Notes: generated by a model not told the origin, from the sequence alone. 64,000 nt of DNA from Flavobacterium sp. W4I14 (GCA_030817875.1 JAUSZU010000001.1:1-64000), one strand, 5' to 3'. Shown: positions 12,291 through 21,479, counted from the stretch's first letter. Made by a program: numbers and translations.

Positions 12291-13949
12291 TTATTTGTTT
12301 GTAATTTCTGTTATTGGCTCCCCGACCGTTCCATTTGGCATTTGAATATGTAGTAAAGCCGCTAAAGTTGGTGCAATATCAGTCATGTAATGTGTTTTAT
12401 TGGATGCTCCAGCTTTGATTCCCCAGCCCATAAAAACCAATGGAATGTGCGAATCGTATGGGTTCCAGTTTCCGTGTGTGGTTCCTGTGCTGCCACCGTT
12501 AAACCAGTTTGGTTGTAAAACATAGTAGATATCGCCGCTTCTACGGGCATTGTATCCATTGGTAATCATCTTTTTCTGGATTTCCTGAAGTGTGCTTTGC
12601 GATATTTTAGCAATATCAACTGCATTTTGGAAACCGTCTAATCTTTTTAAGAATTCTATAGATGCCGATTTAATTACATCGAAACTCACATCACTTTTAT
12701 CGGTTTTATCATGATCGAAAATGATCTGGTTATTCTGAGATTTTAAAACCAGATTGTTTACTTTAAATTTATCATTTAAGTAAGTATTTAATTTGTTTGC
12801 TATATAACGGTCACTTACTACGCCCGAAGGTAATTTGTTCTCTTGCATAAAGCCCGGTACATGCGCGGCACCATGATCGGCGGTTAAAAATACAGTATAG
12901 TTTCCTTTACCTACTTTTTTATCGAGATAGTTGAAAAACTCCTCGAAATCTTTATCTAAACGTAAATAGGTGTCTTCAGCCTCTACTGAGTTCGGACCAT
13001 AAGCATGACCAACATAATCAGTAGATGAGCAACTTACGGCTAAGAAATCGGTAATGTTATCTTGTCCTAAATCTTCAGAAAGGATTGCTAATTTGGCAAG
13101 ATCTAAGGTAATGGTATTGCCGTAAGGCGTGCTTCTGATCGCATCGAAATTTTTATCAATATTTTGGGTAAGCTGGTGAGGGAAGGTGCTTGATTTGCCT
13201 TCGTATGCTTTCTCATCTGCTGTGCTATTAACATAGGAATTCATTGGATACAATGTTTCCCAGTTTTTTGCATAGAACTTGTTTGCCAATTTCAATTTAT
13301 TGTAATCGGCAATCCATGTTGGCACTTCTTTCATGTAATAAGTACTGGTAATCCAGTTTCCGGTGCTACCCTGATACCAATATGCGGCATTTGCCGCATG
13401 GCCTGCGGGAAGGATCGAACCCCTGTCTTTTAATGAAATGCCAATTACTTTACCTTTAAAATTTGTAGCTAGCCTCAGTTCATCGGTAATGGTAGTGGTT
13501 AACATATTTTTTGGCGACATATTTCCTTCAGAAGATGGAGTACTCCCAACAGTTGATACAGAAGAATCTTCTGTACAGTATACATTTTTTTTGGTTTCAG
13601 GATCGTACCAGTCATTACCGATAATACCATGTACAGCCGGAACAGAGCCTGTGTAGATACATGTGTGGCCACAGGCCGTATAAGTTGGTGTATAAGGAAT
13701 AAAAGTATTTTCTACAGAAAAACCTTCATTAATTAATCTTTTAAAGCCACCATTGGTATAGCGGTTATAGTAGCGATATAAATAATCCCAACGCATTTGA
13801 TCAACCACTAAGCCAACCACCAATTTAGGACGGGCCACCTCGGCAGGGAATGCTTTAGGTTGTGCTGTGGAAGGTTTTTTAGTTTGGGCTGAGGTGAGTG
13901 CGATCGAAAAAATAGAAATGGAAAAGATTAGACAGGATATTTTCTTCAT
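12291..13949 (-). CDS. pafA: PafA-type alkaline phosphatase
   Basis: A 552-residue exported protein of the alkaline phosphatase superfamily, closest in layout to the phosphate-irrepressible PafA group of Bacteroidota. A signal peptide covers about residues 1-21 (ending ALTSAQ). Metal-site Asp50 is in LVVDQMRWDY, and the nucleophile Thr is expected in PTYTACGHT around residue 91. Further metal sites are in TADHGAAHVPGF and GTTHGNWNPYDSHIP. The enzyme should hydrolyse phosphate monoesters in the periplasm, releasing phosphate for uptake. The gene stands alone, with its own terminator and a long divergent spacer upstream. No pho-box was identified, in keeping with constitutive PafA expression, but this is inference. 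Confidence 0.88.
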   Translation of the reverse strand: MKKISCLIFSISIFSIALTSAQTKKPSTAQPKAFPAEVARPKLVVGLVVDQMRWDYLYRYYNRYTNGGFKRLINEGFSVENTFIPYTPTYTACGHTCIYTGSVPAVHGIIGNDWYDPETKKNVYCTEDSSVSTVGSTPSSEGNMSPKNMLTTTITDELRLATNFKGKVIGISLKDRGSILPAGHAANAAYWYQGSTGNWITSTYYMKEVPTWIADYNKLKLANKFYAKNWETLYPMNSYVNSTADEKAYEGKSSTFPHQLTQNIDKNFDAIRSTPYGNTITLDLAKLAILSEDLGQDNITDFLAVSCSSTDYVGHAYGPNSVEAEDTYLRLDKDFEEFFNYLDKKVGKGNYTVFLTADHGAAHVPGFMQENKLPSGVVSDRYIANKLNTYLNDKFKVNNLVLKSQNNQIIFDHDKTDKSDVSFDVIKSASIEFLKRLDGFQNAVDIAKISQSTLQEIQKKMITNGYNARRSGDIYYVLQPNWFNGGSTGTTHGNWNPYDSHIPLVFMGWGIKAGASNKTHYMTDIAPTLAALLHIQMPNGTVGEPITEITNK

Positions 13950-14067
13950 TGTGTTTTAGTTAAAAGGCTAAAGTAATAACTTTTAAGTGAAGATATTTTG
14001 AAGTTTATGTAAAGATTTAGAAACTAATGCCAATTACACGTTAATCTATGTATGTAGGATTAATTAT

Positions 14068-14083
14068 GCGCAAACGTTTGTCT
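14068..14083. promoter_or_regulatory. Palindromic operator candidate (LacI-family type)
   Basis: CAAACGTTTG at 14071-14080 is a perfect 10-base palindrome with flanks GCG and TCT, resembling the CGCAAACGTTTGCG-type operators of LacI-family regulators of sugar genes. It lies about 220 bases before the DUF3472-lectin gene and 120 bases upstream of pafA in the divergent spacer 13950-14304, which otherwise shows only AT-rich sequence. No regulator gene is nearby. Confidence 0.4.
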
Positions 14084-14304
14084 TATTGATACAAGTCAAA
14101 AAGAGGTTAATTGGTTTGATACTTTGAGTTTGAAGATTAAAAAATATTAAAATGGTGTTAGTAATCTCATTTTTAGGGTGTTAAATGAACTGTTTGAAGC
14201 CCAGAAGGACACTCAATCGTTTGTGTAGACAAAAAATAATAACAGCATTGTTTAATTGGTAGTTTTAATAATCAATTATGATTAATACCCAACCTTAAAA
14301 AACT

Positions 14305-15963
14305 ATGAAACCATTTACTACTTTTTCCTGGTTGTTACCGGCTTGGATTATCTTGTTATTTAGTATTCTATCTTGTCAGAAAAACATTATTGCTGAAACT
14401 ACCCAGTTATCGATACCCAAAAAGAGTTCGGTAAATACAGCTCTTGTAAGCGGAGAAAATGCTGCTCCATCAGAACATCTATATTTTTCTTTTCCTTCTG
14501 ATGCTATTGCTAAACTACATAAAATAAAAATTACGCAATCTGCCTATGCCGAATATTTTTCTGTGCATAATTATTCGGGCGGCTATGCAGGCTTACAGCA
14601 AACACCTGATAATTCTTTTGGAACACCAAACGTCCTTATATCCTCATTCTGGGATCCAAATACTTCTGGGGGGATTTATTCTGAAGTGGCTTACACCGGT
14701 GCACAAACCATTAGCAGTAGATTCGGAGGAGAGGGTGATGGATATAAAACAATTAATCCTTACCAATGGTCGCTTAATATCTGGTATAATATAGCTTTAC
14801 GGGCATGGAAACGAGATGGAAAGCTATATATCGGTACTTTTATCCAAAATCAATCGAGTGGTATTTGGTTTCATACCAGTACATTGGCTATTCCTGAGCG
14901 CACTACCTTCCTGGGGTCGGGTAACGATGCGTTTTTAGAAAACTGGGTTGGAACTAATCCTGATTATGACGGAAGGTATGTTAGAAAAGCATTTTTTAAG
15001 GATTGTTGGAACTTAAATACAAGCAATACATGGGAAAAACATACCAGTAGAAGTTTTAGTGCCAATGCAGGAGATGAGGGTAGAAATGGGATTTACGATA
15101 GGGCTTTTAATTCAGGCTATGATACTACTGAAGATGCCTATTTTATGGAACATGGAGGAAATACCCAGCCGAGTGCCGGTTTTGGTACAGGAAGAACGTT
15201 AAGTCTTCCGGCACAAAGCAATCAGGGTACTACACCAACATTAACCATTGGAGAGGTACAATCTGCAACGGCTGTTGCCAATGGTAATACGGTTACGGTA
15301 AACTGGATAAATAATCAGCTAAAAAGCCCTCAACTTTCATCAAAAATTGAATTGTTGAATTCATCAGGTACCGTAGTTAATACTGTAAATGAGGTATTGC
15401 CGCAAAAAAGATCTGTAGCTATTACCAGCAGCCTAGGCACAGGTACTTATTCAATTAGAATTACCCTTACTGATATTTTTAACCAGAATTCGGCGCCATT
15501 AACGGTGCCGGTTACCAACGGTATTTCGGGGAGTACCTGGTATAAGATAAAAAATGCTGCGAGCGGCCTTTACCTCGCCATAGAAAATAGTAGTACAGCT
15601 AATAGCGCTTTTTTAGTTCAAAGTACAAGTGCCACCGGAAATGGTCAGAAGTGGAAGTTTAACGCGTATGGAACAAGTTATGTTATAGTGAATGCCAATA
15701 GCAATAAAGCATTGGATATTGCAGGAGGCGCGCAGGCATTAAATGGAAATATCATTCAGTACACCGTTACAAATGGGGCAAATCAAAATTGGAATTTAAT
15801 TCCTGTCGGCGCTAATAAATATGTAATCCAAAGTAATCTTTCTAACCATTATGTTCTTGACAATCCAGGTAGTAGTGCAAGCAGTGGTACCAAGATTGTG
15901 CAGTACAGTATAAATGGTAGTGCTGGATCATCAAATCAGCAATGGCTTTTGGAAGCACAGTAA
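14305..15963 (+). CDS. DUF3472 lipoprotein with C-terminal ricin-type lectin domain
   Basis: A 552-residue secreted lipoprotein. The N-terminus has a lipobox, LFSILSC with Cys about residue 24, so it is probably anchored to a membrane. The middle (about residues 50-300) resembles DUF3472: HLYFSFPSD at the start, then YSGGYAGLQQTPDNS, followed by FGGEGDGYKT and a long beta-rich stretch. After a linker (about 310-410, possibly an Ig-like fold) comes a ricin-type beta-trefoil at about 410-552, with repeated Q-W/N-W positions (NGQKWKF, ANQNWNL, NQQWLLE). It probably binds a glycan at the cell surface. No catalytic residues are recognised. It is monocistronic and converges on folC. Confidence 0.78.
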   Translation: MKPFTTFSWLLPAWIILLFSILSCQKNIIAETTQLSIPKKSSVNTALVSGENAAPSEHLYFSFPSDAIAKLHKIKITQSAYAEYFSVHNYSGGYAGLQQTPDNSFGTPNVLISSFWDPNTSGGIYSEVAYTGAQTISSRFGGEGDGYKTINPYQWSLNIWYNIALRAWKRDGKLYIGTFIQNQSSGIWFHTSTLAIPERTTFLGSGNDAFLENWVGTNPDYDGRYVRKAFFKDCWNLNTSNTWEKHTSRSFSANAGDEGRNGIYDRAFNSGYDTTEDAYFMEHGGNTQPSAGFGTGRTLSLPAQSNQGTTPTLTIGEVQSATAVANGNTVTVNWINNQLKSPQLSSKIELLNSSGTVVNTVNEVLPQKRSVAITSSLGTGTYSIRITLTDIFNQNSAPLTVPVTNGISGSTWYKIKNAASGLYLAIENSSTANSAFLVQSTSATGNGQKWKFNAYGTSYVIVNANSNKALDIAGGAQALNGNIIQYTVTNGANQNWNLIPVGANKYVIQSNLSNHYVLDNPGSSASSGTKIVQYSINGSAGSSNQQWLLEAQ

Positions 15964-15971
15964 TTTAATTT

Positions 15972-16008
15972 AAGCAAAGGAGATAAACAACGTTTATCTC
16001 CTTTGCTT
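15972..16008. terminator. Bidirectional terminator between the lectin gene and folC
   Basis: A perfect 17-bp stem (15972-15988 with 15992-16008) around an AAC loop. The last bases form part of the folC stop codon, so the two convergent genes share one compact terminator. Confidence 0.85.
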
Positions 16009-17296
16009 ATATCGCTTCGGCTACTACAAATGTACTTCCGCCAATAAAAATCAAATCTTTTGGATTAGCCGATTGAATAGCCTTTTCTTTTGCTTCGGCG
16101 ACCGATGCATAACTGTTGCCATTTAGATTAACTGATGCCGCCTGTTCTTTAAGCTCATCTGCTGCTAAACCACGTTCTAAATCTGGCTTGCAAAAATAAT
16201 ATGTCGCATTTTTAGGCATCAGGGATAAAACTTTCGAAATATCCTTGTCCTTAACCATACCAAAAACAATATGTAGGTTTTGATAAGGGGTTTGTGCGAT
16301 GTTTTTAACTACCTCGGCAATGCCAGCTTCATTATGGCCGGTATCGCAGATGACTAAAGGATTTCTGCTTAAGGTTTGCCAACGCCCCTGCAAACCGGTT
16401 TGTTTTTTAACCTGGCTTATTCCTTTATAAATTGCTTCCTGATCAATATTAATTCCCGTTTTCTCGTTCAACACAGCTGCAGCTTCTAATACGGTTAAAA
16501 TGTTTTTGTGCTGATAAACGCCGGTAAGATCGCTTTGAAGATCCTTGTATTTAATTTCACTATTCTGATAAACAGACAGGGAAAGTTTATTCTTTCTGAT
16601 CTTAAAATCCCGAGCATTTAACTCCGCATCAGCAAAAACAATAGGAGCACCCACTGCTTTAGCTTTACTGATAAAAACCGGAGCAGATTCTTCCTGTGTT
16701 TCGCCGATTACAACCGGAATATTTTTTTTAATGATACCTGCCTTTTCGCCAGCGATTTCAGTAAGTGTATTGCCCAGCATATTCATGTGATCTAGGCTGA
16801 TATTAGTGATGACCGAAATTTGCGGCGTAATGATATTGGTCGAATCTAACCTTCCGCCCAAACCCACCTCAATTACGGCCACATCAACCCCATGTTTGGC
16901 AAAATGATCGAATGCAAGGGCGACAGTAACTTCGAAAAATGAAGGCTCGGTTTTTTCGATGAGTTTTTGCTGTTCCTTTACAAATGATACCACTTCGGTT
17001 TTGCTGATCATTTTTCCATTGATGCGGATGCGCTCGCGGAAATCTTTTAAATGGGGAGAGGTGTACAATCCTGTTTTATATCCTTGAGCCTGTAGTACCG
17101 AAGCCAGCATGTGTGATGTAGAGCCCTTTCCGTTTGTACCCGCCACATGGATGCTTTTAAATTTATCCTGCGGATTATCCAAAGCTTCACAAAGAATGAT
17201 GGTATTGGTTAAATCTTTTTTGAAAGCAGATGCGCCAATGCGGGTAAACATGGGGAGTTTACTGTATAAAAAATCAAGCGTTTGTTGGAAGTTCAT
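16007..17296 (-). CDS. folC: Bifunctional folylpolyglutamate synthase / dihydrofolate synthase
   Basis: A Mur-ligase-family ATP-dependent enzyme of 429 residues that adds glutamate to dihydropteroate and to folates. The P-loop is HVAGTNGKGSTSHML near residue 50. GLGGRLDSTN and the ISLDHMNMLGNT segment are typical FolC motifs, and CDTGHNEAGI marks the C-terminal domain. The start is placed at MNFQQ (17296), because the upstream TTG at 17308 lies inside a TATATTTG -7 element (17306-17313). That leaves only 9 bases between the -7 box and the ATG, which suggests a nearly leaderless mRNA. The gene stands alone. Confidence 0.92.
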   Translation of the reverse strand: MNFQQTLDFLYSKLPMFTRIGASAFKKDLTNTIILCEALDNPQDKFKSIHVAGTNGKGSTSHMLASVLQAQGYKTGLYTSPHLKDFRERIRINGKMISKTEVVSFVKEQQKLIEKTEPSFFEVTVALAFDHFAKHGVDVAVIEVGLGGRLDSTNIITPQISVITNISLDHMNMLGNTLTEIAGEKAGIIKKNIPVVIGETQEESAPVFISKAKAVGAPIVFADAELNARDFKIRKNKLSLSVYQNSEIKYKDLQSDLTGVYQHKNILTVLEAAAVLNEKTGINIDQEAIYKGISQVKKQTGLQGRWQTLSRNPLVICDTGHNEAGIAEVVKNIAQTPYQNLHIVFGMVKDKDISKVLSLMPKNATYYFCKPDLERGLAADELKEQAASVNLNGNSYASVAEAKEKAIQSANPKDLIFIGGSTFVVAEAI

Positions 17297-17305
17297 AATA
17301 TGCGT

Positions 17306-17313
17306 CAAATATA
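17306..17313 (-). promoter_or_regulatory. -7 element for folC, very close to the start codon
   Basis: The minus strand reads TATATTTG, with TTTC 19 bases upstream as a near -33 box. Only 9 bases separate it from ATG at 17296. Confidence 0.6.
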
Positions 17314-17456
17314 AGTCGACTAGCGTTATTATGAAACGAAATGAGAATATTTTGTTGTGTGATGACTTCAGAAGTTTTGCTCGCTTGTGCGGTGAAGAAC
17401 TTCGGAAGTCTTTATTTTGTATGATGACCTGGGAGACAGATCATGGTAGATGTGGA

Positions 17457-17577
17457 GTCAGATGTTACCATCTGACCGGTAGCAAGATTTAAACTGTAAA
17501 TAATTGTTTGTTGAAAAGTCTGATTATAGATTACTAGATATGAAATAAGTCTTCTGTCAGATAGTAATATCTGACAG
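17457..17577. repeat. Pair of related hairpins (GTCAGAT...ATCTGAC)
   Basis: GTCAGATG-TTAC-CATCTGAC at 17457-17476 and CTGTCAGATA-GTAA-TATCTGACAG at 17554-17577 share the same core palindrome and complementary loops (TTAC, GTAA). No T-tract follows on either strand, so they are not ordinary terminators. The 310-base spacer between folC and tonB also holds AGAAGTTTTGC/AACTTCGGAAGTC fragments and no convincing gene. Confidence 0.65.
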
Positions 17578-17606
17578 CACAATTAATACAGACCACAGAT
17601 ATTTTT

Positions 17607-18446
17607 TTATTTCACTTTAAAATTAAACATTACAATCCCGGTTTGTACATCGGGTGCTGATTCCAATTTGTTTAAACTTGCACCCAACACCGCCTGTTCA
17701 CATTTCCGCCAAAGGGCTAAATCAGATAAGGTAGTGCCTTTTGCACCTGCACGGGCCTGAACCACTTTACCATTTTTATCTACGCGGATTTGAACAGCAA
17801 TTTTTCCTGCACTTTGTCCATCATCCTGTATCCTTGGAATATCGATGAATTTTCTACTAGCCAATGATAACTGTACATTGCCATTTCCCGAACCACCTTC
17901 TCCATAATTTGATGCCAATGGGTCGCCATCTTTGTCACCCTGATTACCTGGTGTTTTTCCAGTTCCATCTCCCTGCCCTTGGCCGGTATTCTTTTTGCCT
18001 TTGTAGAGCGCATTTTGGTTAATTACCGGTTTCGCAGGCTTATCTTCCGTAACCGGAGTTGGTGCAGCTGTATTGGGTTTTGTAGGTTTGGTATTTACAG
18101 CGATGGCATCTTCCGTATTTTGTGTCTGCACTTCTTTGTCGCTACTTTCAGTAGAAGTGGTTGGGGTCACTTTTTCTTCTGGTGTTACCTTTTCTGGTGG
18201 CTTGCCATTTGCATTAGGATCTGCCGATGGTTCTTCAATACTGGTATAATCATCGCCCATTCCTTCTGCTGAAGTTCCATAATTTACAACCATGCCACCC
18301 ATACCTACTTCTTCAGGTGGCTGGAACGAGCCAATCACGATAAAAAAGCTGATCAATAATAAAAAGCCCATAATTCCGCTTGCTATGGCAATGGCCTTAG
18401 GGTAGTTATTTTCCTCGTTAGGTACGTTTTGTGCTTTGTAGTTCAT
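17607..18446 (-). CDS. TonB-family energy transducer
   Basis: A 279-residue protein, last gene of the HU-SPOR/ExbB/ExbD/TonB operon. It has one N-terminal membrane helix (about residues 20-42, AIASGIMGFLLLISFFIVIG), a long Pro/Thr/Lys-rich periplasmic linker (about 60-170), and a C-terminal TonB-like domain (about 200-279) with the KIAVQIRVDKNGKVVQARAG strand-turn-strand. It should couple the inner-membrane proton motive force, via ExbBD, to outer-membrane SusC-type receptors. The start codon overlaps the exbD stop as TAATG, suggesting coupled translation. The gene name is left blank because several TonB paralogues are usual in this group. Confidence 0.85.
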   Translation of the reverse strand: MNYKAQNVPNEENNYPKAIAIASGIMGFLLLISFFIVIGSFQPPEEVGMGGMVVNYGTSAEGMGDDYTSIEEPSADPNANGKPPEKVTPEEKVTPTTSTESSDKEVQTQNTEDAIAVNTKPTKPNTAAPTPVTEDKPAKPVINQNALYKGKKNTGQGQGDGTGKTPGNQGDKDGDPLASNYGEGGSGNGNVQLSLASRKFIDIPRIQDDGQSAGKIAVQIRVDKNGKVVQARAGAKGTTLSDLALWRKCEQAVLGASLNKLESAPDVQTGIVMFNFKVK

Positions 18447-18847
18447 TATTTTTTAGGCTCAACGGCTACAACAAGTTTTAATTTTAATTTATTGGCAATA
18501 TCGTTTACCACAAATCCATCCTGATAAGTCACATTACGCGATACATATAAAAGAATGGTCATATCTGGCGCCAATTTTTGGTATGATGCCAATGTTGGCT
18601 CTAATTCTTCAATGCTAACTGGTTTCTTTTCAACGAAATATTTAAGGTTTTCGTCTATCGTAACGGTAACTGCTTTCTTGGCGGTAGATTGCTGTCCGCT
18701 TGATGATTGTGGCAATAATAACTTAACCACGGTAGGATTTACTACGGCAGAGGCCAATAAGAAAAACAGCATCAGGAAGAACATAATATCATTCAACGCT
18801 GAAGTATGTACTTCTACCGATCCTTTTGTTCTTTTGCGTAAATTCAT
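18446..18847 (-). CDS. exbD: ExbD/TolR-type proton channel subunit
   Basis: A 133-residue inner-membrane protein with a single N-terminal helix (DIMFFLMLFFLLASAVV, about residues 20-36) that contains the conserved proton-path Asp in LNDIMFFLM. A periplasmic domain follows, including VTIDENLKYFVEKKPV. It forms the proton-driven motor with ExbB that powers TonB. It overlaps both neighbours by TAATG junctions. TolR is the alternative name for the same fold, but the adjacent TonB gene favours ExbD. Confidence 0.88.
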   Translation of the reverse strand: MNLRKRTKGSVEVHTSALNDIMFFLMLFFLLASAVVNPTVVKLLLPQSSSGQQSTAKKAVTVTIDENLKYFVEKKPVSIEELEPTLASYQKLAPDMTILLYVSRNVTYQDGFVVNDIANKLKLKLVVAVEPKK

Positions 18848-19551
18848 TATTTGCCTGGTTCTTCTAGTAAATCAATAAAATCAATTGCATCGGTTTCCAT
18901 TTTAAGGATGATTTTTTCGACCATAATGTTTAAAATATGATACAGCACGTAAGCGATAATACCGATAATCAGTCCGGTTGCGGAAGTAATCATTTTGGTA
19001 TATAAACCACCAGAAATGGTTCCAATTTCAATCGCACCTTTTATAGATACCTGGTGGAAAATGGTAATTACCCCCACAATTGTACCTACGAAACCAAGCA
19101 TTGGTGCAATACCTGCAACAATACCCAATATACTGATGTTCTTCTCTAATTTAGAAACCTCTAATTTACCAACATTTTCAATCGCACCTTCAATATCTTT
19201 AATTGGGCGACCAATGCGTTTTAAACCTTTTTGCAACATACGCGAAAGGGGTGAGTTATTATTTCTTAAAAGCGACATTGCACCTTCTAAATTTCCTGAT
19301 TGGATATAAGACCTGATCTGACCCATTAGGTTCGACTCGTCTTTGGTTGCTTTTTTAATAGTTAAATAACGTTCAAAGAAAATAACTAAGGCTAACAATG
19401 CTAAAAAAGCCAATGGAACCATTACCCAGCCGCCTTTAAAAAGCAGATCGATAAAATGGAGTTCTGGCTGTGGCTGTGTTACTGCTTGGTTAACCGCATT
19501 TGCTGTGTCTTGTAATGCTTGTGTGGTGTCCTGAATTAATAAAGTTATCAT
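18847..19551 (-). CDS. exbB: ExbB/TolQ/MotA-family proton channel
   Basis: A 234-residue inner-membrane protein with a first helix at about 40-62 (GGWVMVPLAFLALLALVIFF) and two more at about 135-160 and 180-205, around the conserved GIVAGIAPMLGFVGTIVGVI segment. It is the pentameric stator of the ExbBD motor. Its N-terminus carries a Gln/Thr-rich tail of about 30 residues before the first helix. It overlaps the upstream HU-SPOR gene and the downstream exbD by TAATG junctions. Confidence 0.9.
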   Translation of the reverse strand: MITLLIQDTTQALQDTANAVNQAVTQPQPELHFIDLLFKGGWVMVPLAFLALLALVIFFERYLTIKKATKDESNLMGQIRSYIQSGNLEGAMSLLRNNNSPLSRMLQKGLKRIGRPIKDIEGAIENVGKLEVSKLEKNISILGIVAGIAPMLGFVGTIVGVITIFHQVSIKGAIEIGTISGGLYTKMITSATGLIIGIIAYVLYHILNIMVEKIILKMETDAIDFIDLLEEPGK

Positions 19552-21479
19552 TATGGTTGTGTGTTGTTAGATTTTTGTTGTACGAAATATCCTTTTCCTT
19601 TTAGTTTTTTCTGTAAAATATCTTTCTGTTCTTTAGCTTCCTTTTCAGTTGTGAAACTCGCTATACTTACCTTTTTTAAACGGCCAGGTACTTTTGCGAT
19701 TTCGGCATTTAAACCAATTTTTTCCATTTGCTTAATAAACACAAGTGCTTTTTTCTCTGATTGAAAAGATGCTGCAATAACGTAAAACGTAGAAGGACCA
19801 GTATTTGGTACAATTTTATTTTCTTTTGGAGCTTCTACAGTAGGTTTAACCACAGGTTTTGCCTCTACTTTTTTAACCGTATCTGCTTTTTTCTGAACCT
19901 GGTTTGCTTTTAAAATGCTATCTGTTTTGGCTATCGAATCCTGCTTTGCTTTTAGGGTATCAACGACAACCTTTGGCGAATCGATAATTACCTGTGCAGG
20001 CTTTACCGCTTCAGTTGTTTCGCCCGTAAATAATTCTGGTTTAACCAAATAGGTTATCGCTGCAATAACAACCAAAGCTAACACTGCAATTGTAATCATC
20101 AACCAGGTAGACATACCTTGTCGCGTTTCGTCGCCATGTTCAATTGGGTCGTGACCAAAACGATTAGGATGCTCTGCATGTTGCTCTTTTATAAATGCAG
20201 GGGCCTCAATTACAGGTTCTTCTTTTTTAGCTTCCTCTTCTAAATTGATGTATGTTTTAGGTTCCTCTGTTTGTGACCTGAGAGAAAAACGGCTCGAGGG
20301 CTCATTTTGTGGAATAACCGTTTCTGGTACCTCCACGGTATTGATTTCTTTAGGTGCTGAGGTATTTTCTGTAGCAATTACTTCGTCCTGTGCATCGTCA
20401 GATTCAGGTGTCTTAATTGTCTGATGTTCGGCAGAGATATTTTCTACTTCCGATTCTGGCGTATGACCAAAGCGATCTGGATGCTCTTCGTGCTGTGCCA
20501 CAATTGATTCAGGAACTTCTACCTCTTCAGTAGTAGTGTTTGGTATTTCTTCTTGTGTTTCATCAGATTCAGGCGTTTCAATAGCAGGTTGTTCAGTGGC
20601 AATATTTTCAGCTTTTGGTACTTCTACCTCTTCAGTAGTATTTGTTACTTCTTCTATTTCATCTTGTATTTCAGTAGGTTCAAGTGTTTCAATATTAAGT
20701 TGGTCATTATCAATATTTTTCACCTCCGATTCTGCTACTGTTTCTTGTGTTTCATCAGATTCAGGCGTTTCAACCGCATGTTTTTCAGCAGCGATATTTT
20801 CTACTTCCGATTCTGGTGTATGACCAAAGCGATCAGGATGTTGTTCGTGCTGTTCCTTAATAAATTCTGGTGCTTCAACAATTTCATCTGTAGGATTTTC
20901 TGAATGTTTTAAAGTATTCTTAAGATCATCCTTAACTTCATCCAATTCTACATTTTCGATTACCGGGGCTTGGTACGATTTATTCTCAAATGGTGATGGT
21001 ACCACTGGTGCTTCAGCAATTTCGTCGTAAACTTCTTCCTCTTGTTGAGGTGAATCAGTTTCTATTTCCTCAATTGCGGTTTCTGCTAGTGATGGAAGTC
21101 CGTAGAATTCAGAACCATAGTTCATATTTTTAACCGGTTCGAAACCTAATCCTTGTTCGGTAAAAAATAAGCGACCGGTATTTTGCAACTCGGCCTCATG
21201 GTCTAATTCTAATTTTTGATTTACTTCTTCAACAAACTGGGCAATGTGATTGCGGGCATCATCGTTATTGATATTTGTTTTAGCTGAAATAAAATTGGCT
21301 AAAGCATCTTCTTCTGTTACTTCTGCTGAAAATTGCAGCGTATATCCGGGAGGCAAAAACGTTTGTTTTTCCTTATCGTATCTTCCTGGGTATTTCTTTT
21401 TATAAAAGGTGCCCAAGCCGGTAATACCAACTTCTTTGCGTTGCTGCAAGAGTTCTAATAGGTATGATAAGATATCCAT
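19551..21479 (-). CDS. HU-domain and SPOR-domain membrane protein
   Basis: A 642-residue protein, first gene of the ExbBD-TonB operon. Residues 1-120 form an HU/CCDC81-like domain found in Bacteroidota (ITGLGTFYKKKYPGRYD, then a second HU-like half ending TGRLFFTEQGLGF). Residues about 130-460 are a highly acidic linker with three copies of a QHxxHPxRFGHxP block and several TPESDE blocks. A membrane helix follows at about 466-488 (WLMITIAVLALVVIAAITYLV). The C-terminal SPOR domain (about 565-640, FYVIAASFQSEKKALVF) should bind denuded peptidoglycan at division sites. It may therefore tie a cytoplasmic HU module to the wall. Its link to the TonB motor is inferred from the overlapping genes. 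Confidence 0.83.
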   Translation of the reverse strand: MDILSYLLELLQQRKEVGITGLGTFYKKKYPGRYDKEKQTFLPPGYTLQFSAEVTEEDALANFISAKTNINNDDARNHIAQFVEEVNQKLELDHEAELQNTGRLFFTEQGLGFEPVKNMNYGSEFYGLPSLAETAIEEIETDSPQQEEEVYDEIAEAPVVPSPFENKSYQAPVIENVELDEVKDDLKNTLKHSENPTDEIVEAPEFIKEQHEQHPDRFGHTPESEVENIAAEKHAVETPESDETQETVAESEVKNIDNDQLNIETLEPTEIQDEIEEVTNTTEEVEVPKAENIATEQPAIETPESDETQEEIPNTTTEEVEVPESIVAQHEEHPDRFGHTPESEVENISAEHQTIKTPESDDAQDEVIATENTSAPKEINTVEVPETVIPQNEPSSRFSLRSQTEEPKTYINLEEEAKKEEPVIEAPAFIKEQHAEHPNRFGHDPIEHGDETRQGMSTWLMITIAVLALVVIAAITYLVKPELFTGETTEAVKPAQVIIDSPKVVVDTLKAKQDSIAKTDSILKANQVQKKADTVKKVEAKPVVKPTVEAPKENKIVPNTGPSTFYVIAASFQSEKKALVFIKQMEKIGLNAEIAKVPGRLKKVSIASFTTEKEAKEQKDILQKKLKGKGYFVQQKSNNTQP

